The position numbers and the translations under genes were made by a program. From NCBI GenBank assembly GCA_020137815.1, contig CM035353.1, positions 3,840,471 through 3,904,470 on the forward strand: a stretch of 64,000 bases of DNA, read 5' to 3'. Below are positions 22,968 through 36,278 of this stretch, one piece after another. Position 1 is the first letter of the stretch, and the number at the start of each line of letters is the position of its first letter. The notes beneath the pieces are model-generated. The model did no database searches. It was not told where the DNA came from and saw only the letters and a program-made list of their open reading frames with translations. This DNA is from Hormiphora californensis (Eukaryota > Ctenophora > Tentaculata > Cydippida > Pleurobrachiidae).

Positions 22968-23108
22968 AATACAAATCGAGTTAAATGCTAAATACAAAAT
23001 ATTCTTGTTCAATAAGGTATGATGAGACATGTGAGTGTCGACTCTCACGTGACCTACTGCCACGTGGTTTATTGAACAGCTTTGCATTAATTATATGAAT
23101 TTATTCAT

Positions 23109-23162
23109 ACAAATAGAAAACAAGTTAGTTAGTCATGACTAACTAACTTGTTTCTATTTGTA
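23109..23162. repeat. Near-perfect 54-bp palindrome
   Basis: Centred on TCATGA near 23135, arms ACAAATAGAAAACAAGTTAG / CTAACTTGTTTCTATTTGT with one base difference and no spacer. Confidence 0.8.
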
Positions 23163-23357
23163 TTTGCTCTCACCCTGTGATAGAGCACTGTCGGCAACCG
23201 GTGCACTGCAACTGAATTTATTCATATGTAGCCACACCAATTTGGTCAAATGGTTCCAATACGAACGATATATAAGCCATCTAAGTCGGAGGTACTTAGT
23301 CGGACCCTTTTATTTTTAAAGGTACCATTAAATCGCGTCTCTGATTGTGCTTTATAT

Positions 23358-25694
23358 ATGATTCTCCGGTTATTCCTTTACTGGTCATGGTGGTTAATTC
23401 TCCTCCAAAGAAGAGCCATCACTCATCCTGATGACTGTCCTGTACGAGAGTATGGAGGATTCCTTAAGCGGGTTTGCCCCGATGTGGGGTTGGGCACATC
23501 AACTTTGCAGTGCCACAACTCTAAACAGCGCTACACTGTTGGGTTTGTTACAAGCTTCCACCGATACTCGATTACTAAAATTAACACAACTTGTTCCAAT
23601 GATACTAAACTTTACCAGGCATGTTTAACTGCAAACCTAAAGATCCAAAGTTCCTTCCCACAATGTGGGACTTGGTGTGAAAGATTCGATGGATCTTATG
23701 AGCTTGTTTCGGACACTGACACTGACAAATTCTGCGACACGTCCAGTGCTGCAGGGGATCATGGGGCCGGAGGAGAGTTGACTGTCGTAAATAACACGCC
23801 ATTTAGTTTTAGTTATCGGTCAGAGGATATTTGCAATGACATATGTGACATGCCGGTAAACCCTGGGAAAATTCTCGAGCTACGTATGACAGCGACTAAT
23901 CCATGTTATGACGAGATAAATTGCAATGGTCTGTCGTATGGTATCGTTTCTCCTGGTGAATTATACATCTACCCATTCACTTCTGATCATCTTGATAATC
24001 AGGTACCACTTATACCACAAAACCTTACCTTGCTCGACTCTGTCTCACCGTTTGAACAAAACAAACCAGACCATGATCTAGAAAAAGAGAGGTTTTGTGA
24101 ATTTAGCTTTGATCCAGGAAGATCCCCATTTCGCCTTTACAATGGGTCGAGGTGCTTTCCGTTCTTTAAGAAATCGCGTTATCTTGGCTATACTGGTCAT
24201 CCTTTCTGTAGTAATGGTTATGATCAAACAAACTGCAGCGATCCAAGCCGAGTGGCTGGGATGTGCTTGGTAGAGGGTGATCTGACTAGCATTTCCGTTT
24301 ACATTATCTGCTTGAAGCTTGTACTTTTTAATCATTGGCAGCACATGCTTGTAATTTGCGATGACGGTTTAGATAGCCGATGCTTTGAAGTCGAACCTTT
24401 TTGTAACATTCATAAGCACTTTATATGTGATGGAGTTGAAGACTGTCTCACTGGAGGGGATGAAAAAGGTTGCATGCTATCTTCAAAAATGTGCATTCGG
24501 TCATTCAACGCACATCCGTGTCCCCTTTTGAATGGATCCTAGACGGTGAAGCGATTGTTTGGAATATGCAGATGAAGAAGAGAAAATTGGGTCGTCTGCG
24601 GAAGTGGTGCCACGACACGGTACCGGGACCATCAAGATAACTGTACTGAGGTTTGGTGGTGTGACGAACGGAAAGAAGAGTATGTTGAGCTAACCCAGGT
24701 TTGTGATACGATCGATAGTTGTGGTAATGAGGCATAATGTGTCGACTATCGAAGACCAAGTTTGAAGTAGAATATGCATGTTGGACGGTGATGTGGGTCG
24801 GGTTTCAAAAAGTATCTCCACCTTGCCTTCCGGGTATGAATCAGTTCATACGTACGTTTGACGTTCAATGCACCAGCCTTGTATAAAACACGATTTTAGT
24901 GGGTTTTTTGGAAAAGAAAAGGACTTGGTCTACATAACAGGTACGGTTAAGAAAGACTGTAGGTTTTATTTTGGCGAGCAGTATGTGCTAATGGCGTGTA
25001 GTGGTATGTGCCTGAACGAGGTTCAATGTCCCTTGAACCAACGGCCCGTTCTTCATAACTCGTGCGCTAACATTCGAAGAAAAGTTTTAACTTTATCAGA
25101 TTCAGGCTCGCTCACCGCTTGTTGTAGCCCACAAGGAACACTTCCACAACAACTTTTTTGTTTGTGAAAACAGTAAGTGTGTCTCCTACTCGGCGGTATG
25201 TGACACAATCGATAACTGTGGGGATGCCTCGGATGAGAAGAACTGCTTAAACAGCTTTAGGTGTGATAATCAGTTCCTGGTTCTCAGTCAGGTGTGTGAT
25301 GGCAAGTACGATTGTCACGATCTCACGGACGAGTGTAACGAGAGGTGCTCTAGGAAGCTTATTAAAAGTGCCTGGTTGTCAGCATTTGCGGGATCCTTCG
25401 GTAGTGCTGGACTGTTGTTGAACGTGTACATTCTTGGAAAGGGTTTATTCTTTACTCCTCAATCGAAAACTCGGGCCAACTTTGTTCAGCGGTCCTTTGT
25501 GAAACTAATAACAGTGGGAGACATCCTCACAACTCTCTACCTGGTATCTATGTTTGCGCTTAGCATCGTGTACGGGTCAGGGTACTGTAAACAACAGGTT
25601 CAGTGGTTGACTAGCATTCCTTGTAACATCCTTTTGTTTTTATTATTAGTTTTTAAACTAGATAAAGTTTTGGAAAAAACTATCAGAATGATAT
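23358..25694 (+). pseudogene. LDLa-7TM receptor 1, frameshifted and 3'-truncated
   Basis: Start chosen at MILRLFLYWSWWLILLQRRA, a signal-peptide-like start; the frame stays open to 24542. The ectodomain has many cysteines and one LDLa module (ICDGVEDC...GGDEKGC, about 24424-24473). After a stop, more LDLa-like pieces follow in other frames (CDTIDSCGNEA near 24698, broken by an in-frame TAA), then in one frame two good LDLa modules (CDTIDNCGDASDEKNC, CDGKYDCHDLTDEC) and TM1-TM2 plus the start of TM3, ending at 25694 in AT-rich DNA. TM3-TM7 are missing. Homologous to the receptors at 40.7-48.3 and 53-64 kb. Damage may be partly sequencing error. Confidence 0.8.
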
Positions 25695-25699
25695 AAAAA

Positions 25700-26586
25700 A
25701 TGAATGTACGCATTCGGCTTCGTTTGTTATGACAAAATAAACTTACTGGTGAAGTTAAATTTTATCACCGTCTAATAACACAATGGTTTTTGAGACTGCT
25801 CAATTAATTTCTGGGCGAGAGAGAAGAACAGGTTAAAAAAGTGAAAGAAAACATTGAACGGGAAGATCTGCTACGAAATAGCAAGGAGTTCCGACAATCT
25901 ACAGAATGGAAAAGTCGAAGCTGTGGTCTGCATTAGATTTGATATAATGAAGATTCAATTTGATATATAAACGCTAGCATTTTGTTTATCATTTATTTTT
26001 CTCGAGAAAAAAACCAGTCTCTTAATTTGTTTTCTAGACACAAAGTTGTTATGTTTTCGTTTACGAAACATTTTACAATATTTTACTGTTCCGCCGTCGT
26101 TCCCCCGTCGTTCCGCTGTTGTTCCGTTCTAATTCCACTGTTTTTTGTATTTCCAATTTTTCCCTTTTTTAAATTTTTCGAAAAATTTCCGATGCTGTTT
26201 TGAATTTTACCTTTCCCCGGTCGTCCTTTCTAATAAAAAGTAAATGGAATACCAAAAATAACGGTAAGAATAACAAAAGAACATAGAGGAACGCTGGAGT
26301 ATATTTATTATTTATATCAGAACACCTGGCACGAGAAAAGAGAGAGAAAGTTATATCCATTTTGCAGGAGTGTAATGTGATAGGGGTGAGATCACTAACA
26401 CACAGAAATGTCAAACAAAAATTGACAAATCCCAATCGCGAATGTGGGCCCTTGTCAGCGCCAAAATAAATTCCATGACCCTTGCCGGCGCCTCCGATAT
26501 TCTAGTGAACAACTCTTGCCAGCGCCGCATAATTTTGGTGGTCAGAAGTCACGTGACATGCACATACAAAATGGTGCCTCGCTTAG
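25700..26586. other. AT-rich interval between receptor 1 and LINE
   Basis: No exon recognised. At 26450-26535 the phrase TTG(C/T)C(A/G)GCGCC is repeated three times at about 30-35 bp spacing. Confidence 0.4.
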
Positions 26587-27657
26587 GAGGCTAAAATAGG
26601 TCCCAACTGTCCACACTATACTACTGGAGTCAAATCCAAAGTTGCAGCGGTGGAATCGGGAGTGCCCCAAGGAACTGTTTTAGCGCCTCTGTTGTTCCTA
26701 CTATATGTGAACGACATGGCTGATGTGTTGGAGCACTGCACTATGAAACTATTCGCTGATGATGCCAAGGTGAAAAAAAGCATCAAATCAGAGAGGGACA
26801 GGTCACTACTGTTAGATGACATGGACCGTATCAACCAATGGGCTGCAGAGAACTCAATGGAGCTTAATGCGCAGAAATATCAACTCCTGCAGCACGGGCG
26901 GAACGAGCTTCTCAAGATGCCCTACTCCCTTCCAGATGGTACTACAGTGGAAAGGGAGAATGCCGTGAAGGACCTGGGGATAATTGTGGACTCTGAACTT
27001 ACATGGAATCCCCAGATCACCAATGTGATAAAATCCGCCTCCCAAACTGCAGGAAGGATCCTTAGATCATTTGAGACTAGGGAAGCGGAGCCTATGCTGG
27101 TGCTCATGAAAACTTATATCAGACCTCACCTCGAGTACATCTCACCGATTTGGTCTCCACATCTGGTAGGGGAAATTCAACGAGTTGAGGCGGTTCAACG
27201 AGCATTCACTGCACATATCTCTGGCTGCGAGGAGATGAGCTACTGGCAGCGGTTACATCATCTCGGCCTGTACTCGCTACAGAGAAGGAGAGAACGATAC
27301 AAAATTCTCTACCTATGGAAATTGTATCGTGGACTACTACCAAATCACCTCAAACTGGACTTCAATCACTCTGCCAGACGAGGACCCTATGTGGAGAGAC
27401 CGCTGGGTAAAGCTAAACTGAAGAGCGTCAACTCCAAAATTTTCAATTCCTGCTCATCAACTGCTGTTTCCCTGTTCAATGCTGTTCCTAAAGTTGTCAA
27501 GGAACAACTGACACTGGAGGGAGCAAAGCGGGAGCTTGATAAATTTCTATCGAAAATCCCGGATGAACCCCCCATAAAGGGTTACGGGGCGCAGAACACT
27601 AACAGTATCCTAGATTGGTGTGCCTGCCGAGGAGCGTTGTTGACAGCGGAGTCCTAG
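26587..27657 (+). mobile_element. Non-LTR retrotransposon, 3' part (reverse transcriptase)
   Basis: One open frame of about 356 codons, without a proper start, covering the second half of a LINE reverse transcriptase: GVPQGTVLAPLLFLLYVND (palm region before the active site), the catalytic FADD box, NPQITNVIKSAS and the usual C-terminal RRERYKILYLWKLYRGLLPN thumb/tail. Fingers and endonuclease are absent, as expected of 5' truncation near 26600. It resembles the Jockey/CR1 group. The frame has no internal stop, so the insertion is young or recently copied. GA-rich DNA follows. Confidence 0.92.
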
Positions 27658-27709
27658 CAACTGGAGCTGAACCTGGTCACAGGTAATCACAGGTAAACTC
27701 TCTCTAGAG

Positions 27710-27933
27710 AGGAAGAGACGAGAGAGAGAGATAGAGATCGAGAGAGAGACGAGAGAGAGAGAGAGAGACGATAGCGAGAGCGAGAGAGAGAGAGAGATCG
27801 ATGAAGATGCGCGAGAGAGCGAGAGAGAGAGCGAGAGACGAGAGAGAGAGATAGAGCGCGATAGCGCTATTCTCGAGTCTCTCTCTCTATGCGCTATCTC
27901 TCCTCTTCCTAGCTGCGCTCTCGATCTCTCTCT

Positions 27934-27992
<59 letters not shown>
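27710..27992. repeat. GA/CT mirror tract able to fold back
   Basis: 27710-27860 is GA-rich, 27880-27992 CT-rich (last 70 bp pure CT). The halves are mutually complementary through GCGATAGCGCTATT at the centre, so the tract can form one long imperfect hairpin. It follows the LINE 3' end. Confidence 0.85.
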
Positions 27993-27996
<4 letters not shown>

Positions 27997-28224
27997 GCAA
28001 CATAACGTTTCAGAACTCCCCAATACAAGACTCGGGCCATCTCCAGAACGTCCACTGGGAAAGGCCTCTCTATCTCTGAAGATATAACTCATTTTAACAT
28101 CATCTTTGATACATACATTTTCTTAGTCACAATTTAGGGTAATCATTGAATACATGTAGTATACTTTTCAAAAGACAAAAGAACTTTTTTAAAGACAAAC
28201 AATAAATTACCCACACACCCTCAT

Positions 28225-28314
28225 ATGTTGACTTTCGAGATACGTGAGCAGAGAGAGGGAGAATGAGTATACTCATTCTCCCTCTCTCTGCTCACGTATC
28301 TCGAAAGTCAACAT
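28225..28314. repeat. Perfect 90-bp palindrome without spacer
   Basis: Arms 28225-28269 and 28270-28314 are exactly complementary (centre GAGTA|TACTC). It abuts the retroelement-like ORF on the minus strand (28317-28568). Confidence 0.92.
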
Positions 28315-28316
28315 CT

Positions 28317-28568
28317 TCATTCTTCCACTCTGACTGGGATCACACGTCTCTTGGTGCCCCTAAGCGCAACAAGTGTTGATCTCAATAAGCTGAATCGTGT
28401 CTTTTCACGAATGAAGGACATGGTTTCAGCGTAATATTCCTTGTGCCTGTCACAGATCTTCCTGGCCGCTCGCTCCAAAACCTTCCCTACTTCTCCGGCA
28501 AAACCTCCCGACGTGGAGAATACGAGGGGCGTGAAGGAACCCTGTTCCACTTCTTGCACCCTTCGCAT
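28317..28568 (-). pseudogene. Retroelement C-terminal fragment
   Basis: 83 codons on the minus strand with the pattern FTPLVFSTSGGFAGEV...KICDRHKEYYAETMSFIREK followed by F.LLRST..ALRG. This resembles a tail segment I associate with repeat-derived proteins in invertebrate genomes (PLVFST.GG ... FSLLRS), but I cannot assign the exact element class. No upstream part is visible; on the 3' side it is cut by the 90-bp palindrome. Confidence 0.5.
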
Positions 28569-28825
28569 ATAGGCAAGTTTCTTTTGATTTTGGTGCTGTT
28601 TATACAGATTCGTGATGGGTACCTTCAGGTATACTCATATTTTCTTTGTTTCATGAAATAATGGGTCAGATCAGGTAACATAATTCAACATCTGGACATC
28701 TCAATCTGCACTTTATCTCGATCTTTATTCGTGAAATACGGCCCAGAATCTAATATGTATAAGCATGCTTTTCATCAATAAAATTTTTCTTCAATGGTCC
28801 GAATTCCGTCAATCCCCCCAATTTT

Positions 28826-28857
28826 GGACATCTCTGGACAATTGTCCAGAGATGTCC
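28826..28857. repeat. Perfect 32-bp palindrome
   Basis: GGACATCTCTGGACAATTGTCCAGAGATGTCC, written here as arms GGACATCTCTGGACAA and TTGTCCAGAGATGTCC with no spacer. Confidence 0.85.
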
Positions 28858-29428
28858 GAAATTGGCTACCTCCCCGGGCCCTCCCACTACCCCTGGACGC
28901 TCTTTTTGAATCGTCCCTAACCAATTTAACTCAAGATCGAAATTTTTTTAGATTCTGTCAAGTGTTTGAAAATGAATTCATTTTTAGTACGGTTAATTGA
29001 GAGAAACAAATAAATTTTTAACAGAAATAGACATAGGACAACAGGTATTCAAACCTCGATTTACAGCGGACAGATACATTCTATTTCCCCCAAATATTAT
29101 ATTTTAGTGAAATACATAATTTCACCGGTAAAGTTTGAATGTATTTCATAGTTAAATTTGATATGGGATCAGCAGTAATACAAATGTACATAAATTAATA
29201 AAGTACGAGTAGAAGATATAATAGACGTACCAACTACCATTTTAAGCCGTATCTCCGTTTTCCATGACCGTTTTCCCACTACTTAAGCGACCGGGTTAGG
29301 CGGGGGCACACTGGAACTAGAGCAGCAGTTCTTAGTCACAAAATAGCACTGGTGGTAAGGTGCCGAACGAAGGCCGGTAATCCGAAATATTGAAATATGT
29401 TTCCAAAATTGTTGTATATAAAAAGCTG

Positions 29429-30058
29429 CTAGTCCCTCGATTTAGCAGCCCTATTAGCTAACACGTTTCCTGCAGTTCTACAATAGAAATGTCCGCTCCC
29501 GTGATCTTTGCTCTGACTTCCACCTTTGCTCTGTACTCCACCGGTACCAGCTGGTAGTGGGATAGTGGGATACCTGACTAGTGGGCTAGTGGGATACCTG
29601 ACCCCATAAATATCGTTCTGATCATAACAGAAGATAATTCCAAGCACCCTCTTCGCCCTACTCAGCGTCACCCTCACCATCTTTCTACAGTCCTGGCAGC
29701 AGACATATAGGATAACAGGGTTAACTGCTGACAATACTATGGGAGAGAAGACATCTTTTAGGAAGTTGATCCTGAGGAGAGTGTACTCATTGTCATAGGG
29801 ATGCTGCTTCATCGCCATGACATACGCAGCGAGAGCTATATAGACCAAGAAGAGGGAGTTACCAAAATTCATCAGTACTATCGCGATGCTGCTTTGCCTG
29901 CTCTTCTTCCGTACATCTGTTAGAGGCGTCTTGGAGGACCGGAGGAGGTAGTATACCGTGATCAGGCTCGTTATAATGGAGGTCAAGGAGTGGAGAATGT
30001 AAGGAATAGCGAGGGTTAACATCCAGCCCATTTTGAATTCTCTCCAGGATAACAGGTT
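29429..30058 (-). CDS. Rhodopsin-type receptor, TM5-TM7 exon
   Basis: One long minus-strand frame. From the N-side: TM5 (GWMLTLAIPYILHSLTSIIT), basic loop 3 (RSSKTPLTDVRKKSRQSS), TM6 (IAIVLMNFGNSLFLVYIALA), TM7 ending SAVNPVILYVCCQDCRK with the NPxxY motif as NPVILY, then a helix-8-like stretch and a Ser/Gly-rich tail to the stop. This is the second half of a class A receptor; the start of the exon is not fixed. TM1-TM4 should lie at higher coordinates, but the DNA up to 33 kb is filled with transposons, so the gene may be split or broken. Confidence 0.75.
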   Translation of the reverse strand, partial: NLLSWREFKMGWMLTLAIPYILHSLTSIITSLITVYYLLRSSKTPLTDVRKKSRQSSIAIVLMNFGNSLFLVYIALAAYVMAMKQHPYDNEYTLLRINFLKDVFSPIVLSAVNPVILYVCCQDCRKMVRVTLSRAKRVLGIIFCYDQNDIYGVRYPTSPLVRYPTIPLPAGTGGVQSKGGSQSKDHGSGHFYCRTAGNVLANRAAKSRD

Positions 30059-30436
30059 AAATCTCAGCCAAATAGATGGTCCTGGAAATGATAACAAGTT
30101 GAATCTCAACCAAAAAAAAGGAATTTAAATCTAAATTGTATTTATCATTTTCACAATTTGTCTGAGAATTAAATTAAATCTCAGAAAACTTGGTTTGTAT
30201 TAGTTGACAGGGTTGGGATTTGGGAGAATTGTTGTAGTACAACTATTATAGGTAGTTAAATGTTGAAGAGGACAGACAATTTGACAGTTATTAATAGATA
30301 ATAAGAACATCTATTTTCTAATCAATCAGAAACGACATTTATTTAACCACTACATCTAAATGACATGCACTGAAAGAATAAAAACATTCAACAGCTAATT
30401 ATTTGAATTTTTAAATATATTTTGATAGAGTTTATC

Positions 30437-31745
30437 ATAGCACTGGCAAGTGCCCCGGGCCCAAAAGGGGGGTGTGGGGGCAGAGCCCCCACCACAAACG
30501 GGGGTGTGGGGGCAGAGCCCCCACCTTAGAAATACCCTCTAACTCAAAAAACAAAAGAGAGAGCACACGCAACACTTCTACACACAAGCGCGTGAAAACC
30601 TGCCAGTGCTACTATATACCATTGCAGATTTCGAGGTTTTTGATGCTTTAAAAAAGCATGTTCCAGATGAAGTAGAGAGCTGAAATTTTGTACTCTAAGG
30701 GCCCTCATATAGGAGAAGAGGCATGCAAATTTTCAGAACGATAGGATGTAAGGTAAAAATTTGCCAGAGGGGTCCCAAAATGCAAAAATGTAAGGAGGGG
30801 GAGGGGAGGGGAGGGGAGGGGAGGGGAGGGGAGGGGAGGGGAGGGGAGGGGGAGGAGGACGCTTTTTTATCTTTGAGTGTTCTCCTAAACCACAAATAGT
30901 AGAGACTTGCCGTTTGGAACTGTGGTTCCTTCCATCATTGCGCTCGGTAATAGCTGTGTGAGAACTTCGAAATCGCCATAGTTCATTAATTATTCATTAA
31001 TTAGTCATTTAATATTCATTTTAACCATGGTTGCGATATGACACGACTGGAAGGTCATAAAGACTTGAAACCGGTCTTATTCGACGCGGAATGGTCGGTT
31101 TATGGGGGGTCTTACTCGGGATAAAAATCTCTATCTCGCACCGTTAAGCCGTCATTTGCATATTTATGCACCTATTCACGATTTTATGCATATTTTCAAT
31201 ATTTTCACTTCGGCTGGTCCTAGAACGTTTTCATGGACATATTTCGACGCAAAAGAGTCGATTTATGGGGGGGGTCGTCCCCCGGAAAAAAGTCGTATCT
31301 CGCACCGTTTAGCCGTTATTTGCATATTTATGCACCGATTCATAATTTAATGCATATTCTGAATATTTCCAGTTCAGCTGGTCCTAGAACGTTTTCATGG
31401 ACATATTTCGACGCAAAATAGTCGATTTATGGGGGGTCTTACTCGGGACAAAAATCTCCATCTCGCACCGTTAAGCCGTTATTTGCATATTTATGCACCG
31501 ATTCATGATTTAATGCATATTCTTAATATTTCCACTTCGGATGGTCCTAGAACGTTTTCATGGACATATTCCGGCGCAGAATAGTCGATTTATGGGGGGT
31601 CGTCCCCCTGACAAAAAGTCGTATCTCTCACCGTTTAGTCGTTATTCGCATATTTATGAATTATTCAAATTCGAAAATATGCAGAAATCAGAAAAAATTC
31701 CGAAAAAATAGCTTTTTCTATTTTACACCAAAAAGAACAGAAATT
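30437..31745 (+). mobile_element. Helentron/HINE-like element, copy 1 (inverted partner 57965-59648)
   Basis: Begins with GCACTGGCAAGTGCCCCGGG, whose first 14 bases form a hairpin. It then has a duplicated GGGGGTGTGGGGGCAGAGCC block, unique sequence, a GGGGA microsatellite (about 30795-30850) and four tandem units of about 164 bp (starting near 31096, 31258, 31423, 31586). Hairpin end, microsatellite and a core of about 160-bp repeats are the layout of non-autonomous Helentron-associated elements known from molluscs and flies. No protein is encoded. The whole block recurs inverted at 57965-59648. Confidence 0.6.
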
Positions 31746-31747
31746 TA

Positions 31748-32188
31748 GTCCAAAAACCAATTAAATAAATTAGTTTGGATGCCCGGGCCCATGTGGTGTC
31801 ACGGGGGTAACACCTTTAGGCTATAACTGTCATAAATGATGGATATCGAGAGATAAAGGCAAAGGAAATTAGGATAGAAAGGGTGAAATATAATCAAGAA
31901 AGACGGAGAGATAAATAAGAGGAGAGAGAAAAAAAGAGAGATATAGTGAAAGAAACAGTGAGAGAGAAAGAGAGAGAGAAATAGTGTGTGAGAGAGAGAG
32001 AGAGAGAGAGAGTGAGAGAGAGAGAGTGAGAGAGAGATAGATAAAGATAGACAGATGAGATTGAAGGATAACAGTTAACAATTAACGAGATATGCCGTTA
32101 ATTATGGCAGTAGTGTAAAGGTGTTACCCCGTGACACCACATGGGCCCGGGCATCCAAACTAATTTATTTAATTGGTTTTTGGACTAA
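31748..32188 (+). mobile_element. MITE with long inverted ends and GA core, copy 1
   Basis: Inverted ends of about 70 bp starting GTCCAAAAACCAATTAAATA and including GGATGCCCGGGCCCATGTGG and GTGTCACGGGGGTAACACC. The core is GA-rich (31920-32045). A TA flanks each side. An inverted second copy is at 57523-57949. The element directly adjoins the preceding repeat element in both places, so the two move or were duplicated together. Confidence 0.85.
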
Positions 32189-32220
32189 ATACAGACATAT
32201 ATAGTATATTATATATGTTA

Positions 32221-33084
32221 CAGTCGGACCCCGATTTAGTGGCCCCCGATTTAGTGGCACCCCGATTTAGTGGCAGGATTTTTTTCCCCCAAAAATTTTT
32301 TTGATTTTTTTTTCGTGAAATTTTTTTGAAAATTTTTCAAAGGAATACCAGCCACGTCCGAATCGTGTTTCGAATCAGTGAATCTTATCGCATGTCCTGC
32401 TGCTAATTAGACGGTTCGGAACGAACCGATACGTGATCCCCATGGGGCCATTGAATTATAAGTTCACCAACCATTCGATGGGGATCACGTTTCGATTCGT
32501 TCCGAACCGTCTAATTAGCAGCAGGACATGCGATAAGATGCACCGATTCGAAACACGATTCGGACGTGGCTGGTATACCTTTAAAAAATTTTATAACTTT
32601 TTTTGCAAAATTTTACAGTACGATTGTCAATGCTTTGATCGGTGCTCCCCATAAATTTTGAGAGAAAAAGTTATTTTGAAATTTTGATACTTCCTCACCC
32701 GCTTAGGGTGCCCCCGTGCCCCGATTTGGCATGGTATCACGTTTTAGTTCGTTTCGAACCCGCTAATTAGACAGGACATCCAGGAAGCTGCACCGATTCG
32801 AAACACAAATCGGACGGGCTGGTATAACATAGAAAATTTTTCACAATTTTTTTGAAAAATTTATTTGATAGTTTTCTATTTCTAATCAGAAATGATCATG
32901 TAATCAATACATGAATATTGCATTATATAACAGTTAGAGGTGTCTTTAGTCTTAGTATAGCATTTTGGGCATAAAATAGGTTTTTATTGGCCAAATATAT
33001 GGCTCACCCCGATTTAGTAGCACCCCGATTTAGTGGCAGGATTTCTTTCCCCCGGGAGGATGCCACTAAATCGGGGTCCGACTG
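32221..33084. mobile_element. pogo/Tc1-like element with TA target duplication
   Basis: 864 bp between TA dinucleotides, ends CAGTCGGACCCCGATTTAGTGG / CCACTAAATCGGGGTCCGACTG (last base differences minor). The phrase CCCCGATTTAGTGGCA is reiterated near both ends. Internally 32346-32575 is a fold-back with about 85-bp arms (CCAGCCACGTCCGAATCGTG). No transposase frame. Confidence 0.85.
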
Positions 33085-33096
33085 TATATATATTAC

Positions 33097-33172
33097 CTTT
33101 TCCACACAAGACCACATTCCTCACTACCAGGACAAGAACAAAGAGAATATTACCGCCAACATAGCTCAGTAA
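33097..33172 (-). pseudogene. Rhodopsin-type receptor, TM1-like exon fragment
   Basis: Minus-strand frame SYVGGNILFVLVLVVRNVVL followed by CGKG and a GTAATA donor-like site. The GN in a hydrophobic run followed by a basic residue fits TM1 of class A receptors. It abuts the pogo-like element, and no TM2 exon follows in the expected direction. The upstream acceptor is unclear. Confidence 0.45.
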
Positions 33173-33939
33173 TATCCGGTTTTTTATACGGACAAACGGC
33201 CGAACAATCCTCAGACACCTGGAATGTAGGAATACGATTTAGTCAGGGCATACATTGCTAAAAAATGCTGAAAAAGGGCACAATATTGTTATCAAGCTAA
33301 TTCCTAGTAGGCTCTAGTAGGTCCCATTTAATAAATTCGCTGTATATCGAAGTGCTCGGTAAATACAGTTTTTTATATGAAATGGCTGCAGTAATTTGAG
33401 GGTAAATTGAATTTTAACTCATTGATCACAAAAACACGGGGTTGCAATTTGGATCCAAGGTTTTTGTCTTACCGTGTAATGGAGAGGAGAGATGTTATGA
33501 TATTCGAACTTATGACACACGTCAATGTATACACAGTGTAGGCTATCTGAATAGAAAGGAGGAATTGTCAGACCCTAAACATTGTATTGTTCATACTATG
33601 CAACAGCACAACCTAAACACAGGGGACGACTTTAGCTATTCTCATTCCCGTTCTGCACGCGGAAAAAAGGTATTATACTGGGGTAGTTTGTTATGCGACA
33701 AAGATCAGTAGCAGTATTATACTTGTAGATAACTATATTATAGCGCACCCACCGGACCGCGTGCACCTCATTCGTGCTAAACCACTACAGCTGACGGCTT
33801 AGAGTCAATGAGTCATGTCTATTCATCAATATGACGATATGCAGTGCAGCTATTTCTATAAGCCAGAAAATAAAAATCTCCATCTTTTATACATCTGTGT
33901 TGATTCACCCAAGAATAATAATTGGGAAGTATCAGCCGC

Positions 33940-34290
33940 CACCATGTGTCTGGTCATATAACTATTATATTAGTTATACAATATGATATTCCAATTTTAT
34001 AGTCTCGAGCTATAGAACATGTGTCTGGGATATGATCATATAACTATTATATTATAGTTATACAATATGATATTCCAATTTTATAGTCTCGAGCTATAGA
34101 ACATGTGTCTGGGATATGATCATATAACTATTATATTATAGTTATACAATATGATATTCCAATTTTATAGTCTCGAGCTATAGAACATGTGTCTGGGCCA
34201 TTATCATATAACTATTATATTATAGTTATACAATATGATATTCCAATTAGTCTCAGCTATAGAAAATATAGTCTCAGCTATAGAAAATAT
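33940..34290 (+). repeat. 84-bp tandem repeat, about four copies
   Basis: Unit begins GTGTCTGGGATATGATCATA and ends CTCGAGCTATAGAACAT; copies start at about 33945 (partial), 34021, 34105 and 34189, with near identity and a degenerate tail to 34290. It lies just 3' (in gene direction) of the TM2 exon. Confidence 0.9.
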
Positions 34291-34327
34291 ATTTTATATT
34301 ACCAAAAAATCGCATCTTTATAGTTAC

Positions 34328-34438
34328 CTGAAAACAGGTGGCCACACTTTTGATCGGAGGAGTGTCTTCCGACAGTAGGTGGTATGCGGCCATGTACGGC
34401 TGGATCAGATTAGCCAGGAAGTCTGCCACTGCCAAACA
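34328..34438 (-). CDS. Rhodopsin-type receptor, TM2 exon
   Basis: 111-bp minus-strand exon between acceptor GTTATAG (34439-34445) and donor GTAACT (34327-34322). It encodes 37 residues: CLAVADFLANLIQPYMAAYH then LLSEDTPPIKSVATCFQ. LAVADFLxNL..P is the conserved TM2 core, and the last Cys matches the TM3-top cysteine. A short 42-bp intron appears to join it to an upstream exon at 34481-34560 (MTDNSLSCAALFTLTGAIVMS). The partner exons for TM3-TM4 were not found; the TM5-TM7 exon 4 kb away on the same strand may belong to it. Confidence 0.65.
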
Positions 34439-34480
34439 CTATAACAGGAGGAGGGATAGTTTGTAATTTTAACTGCACAC

Positions 34481-34560
34481 TGACATCACGATCGCACCCG
34501 TCAACGTGAACAGTGCTGCACAGCTCAGAGAATTATCCGTCATGACATTTCTAGAATTCA
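34481..34560 (-). CDS. Rhodopsin-type receptor exon upstream of TM2
   Basis: Minus-strand frame NSRNVMTDNSLSCAALFTLT then GAIVMS ending at a GTGTGC donor-like site at 34480. Joined to the next exon it continues GAIVMS-CLAVADFL, a plausible loop 1 plus TM2. The 42-bp intron would be unusually short. Upstream border not determined. Confidence 0.4.
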
Positions 34561-34745
34561 CCCGGGCAGGGAAAAATTAAAAAGGTACCACTCGAGGCAT
34601 GGGTGCACTCTTACTGCCTCTCTTATATCTATATGGCTGACAAGACCAACCAGCTGAGTTTAAATCAGCCACTTAAATTAAATCGATGCAATTTTAAAGA
34701 GCTCGCCGATAATCTAAAGGTTGCTGAACCTATAACTTTTTCAAT

Positions 34746-36140
<1,395 letters not shown>

Positions 36141-36149
36141 GACCAAAAA

Positions 36150-36278
36150 TGAAGGTGCTTAAGCCCAAACTTCCCGATAAGATAGAAAGCTAATTCCGGT
36201 TGCGTTGGATTCGTCTCGAAAAGGTGATTCAGAAATGCTCCGTGCTCCTAGAGGGTTTCAGACCACAGTCAGACCCTA
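36150..36278 (+). repeat. Dispersed repeat R1, copy 3
   Basis: Matches 8092-8226 in the same orientation. Its minus strand supplies the tail codons after the TM7 exon at 36229-36411. Confidence 0.8.
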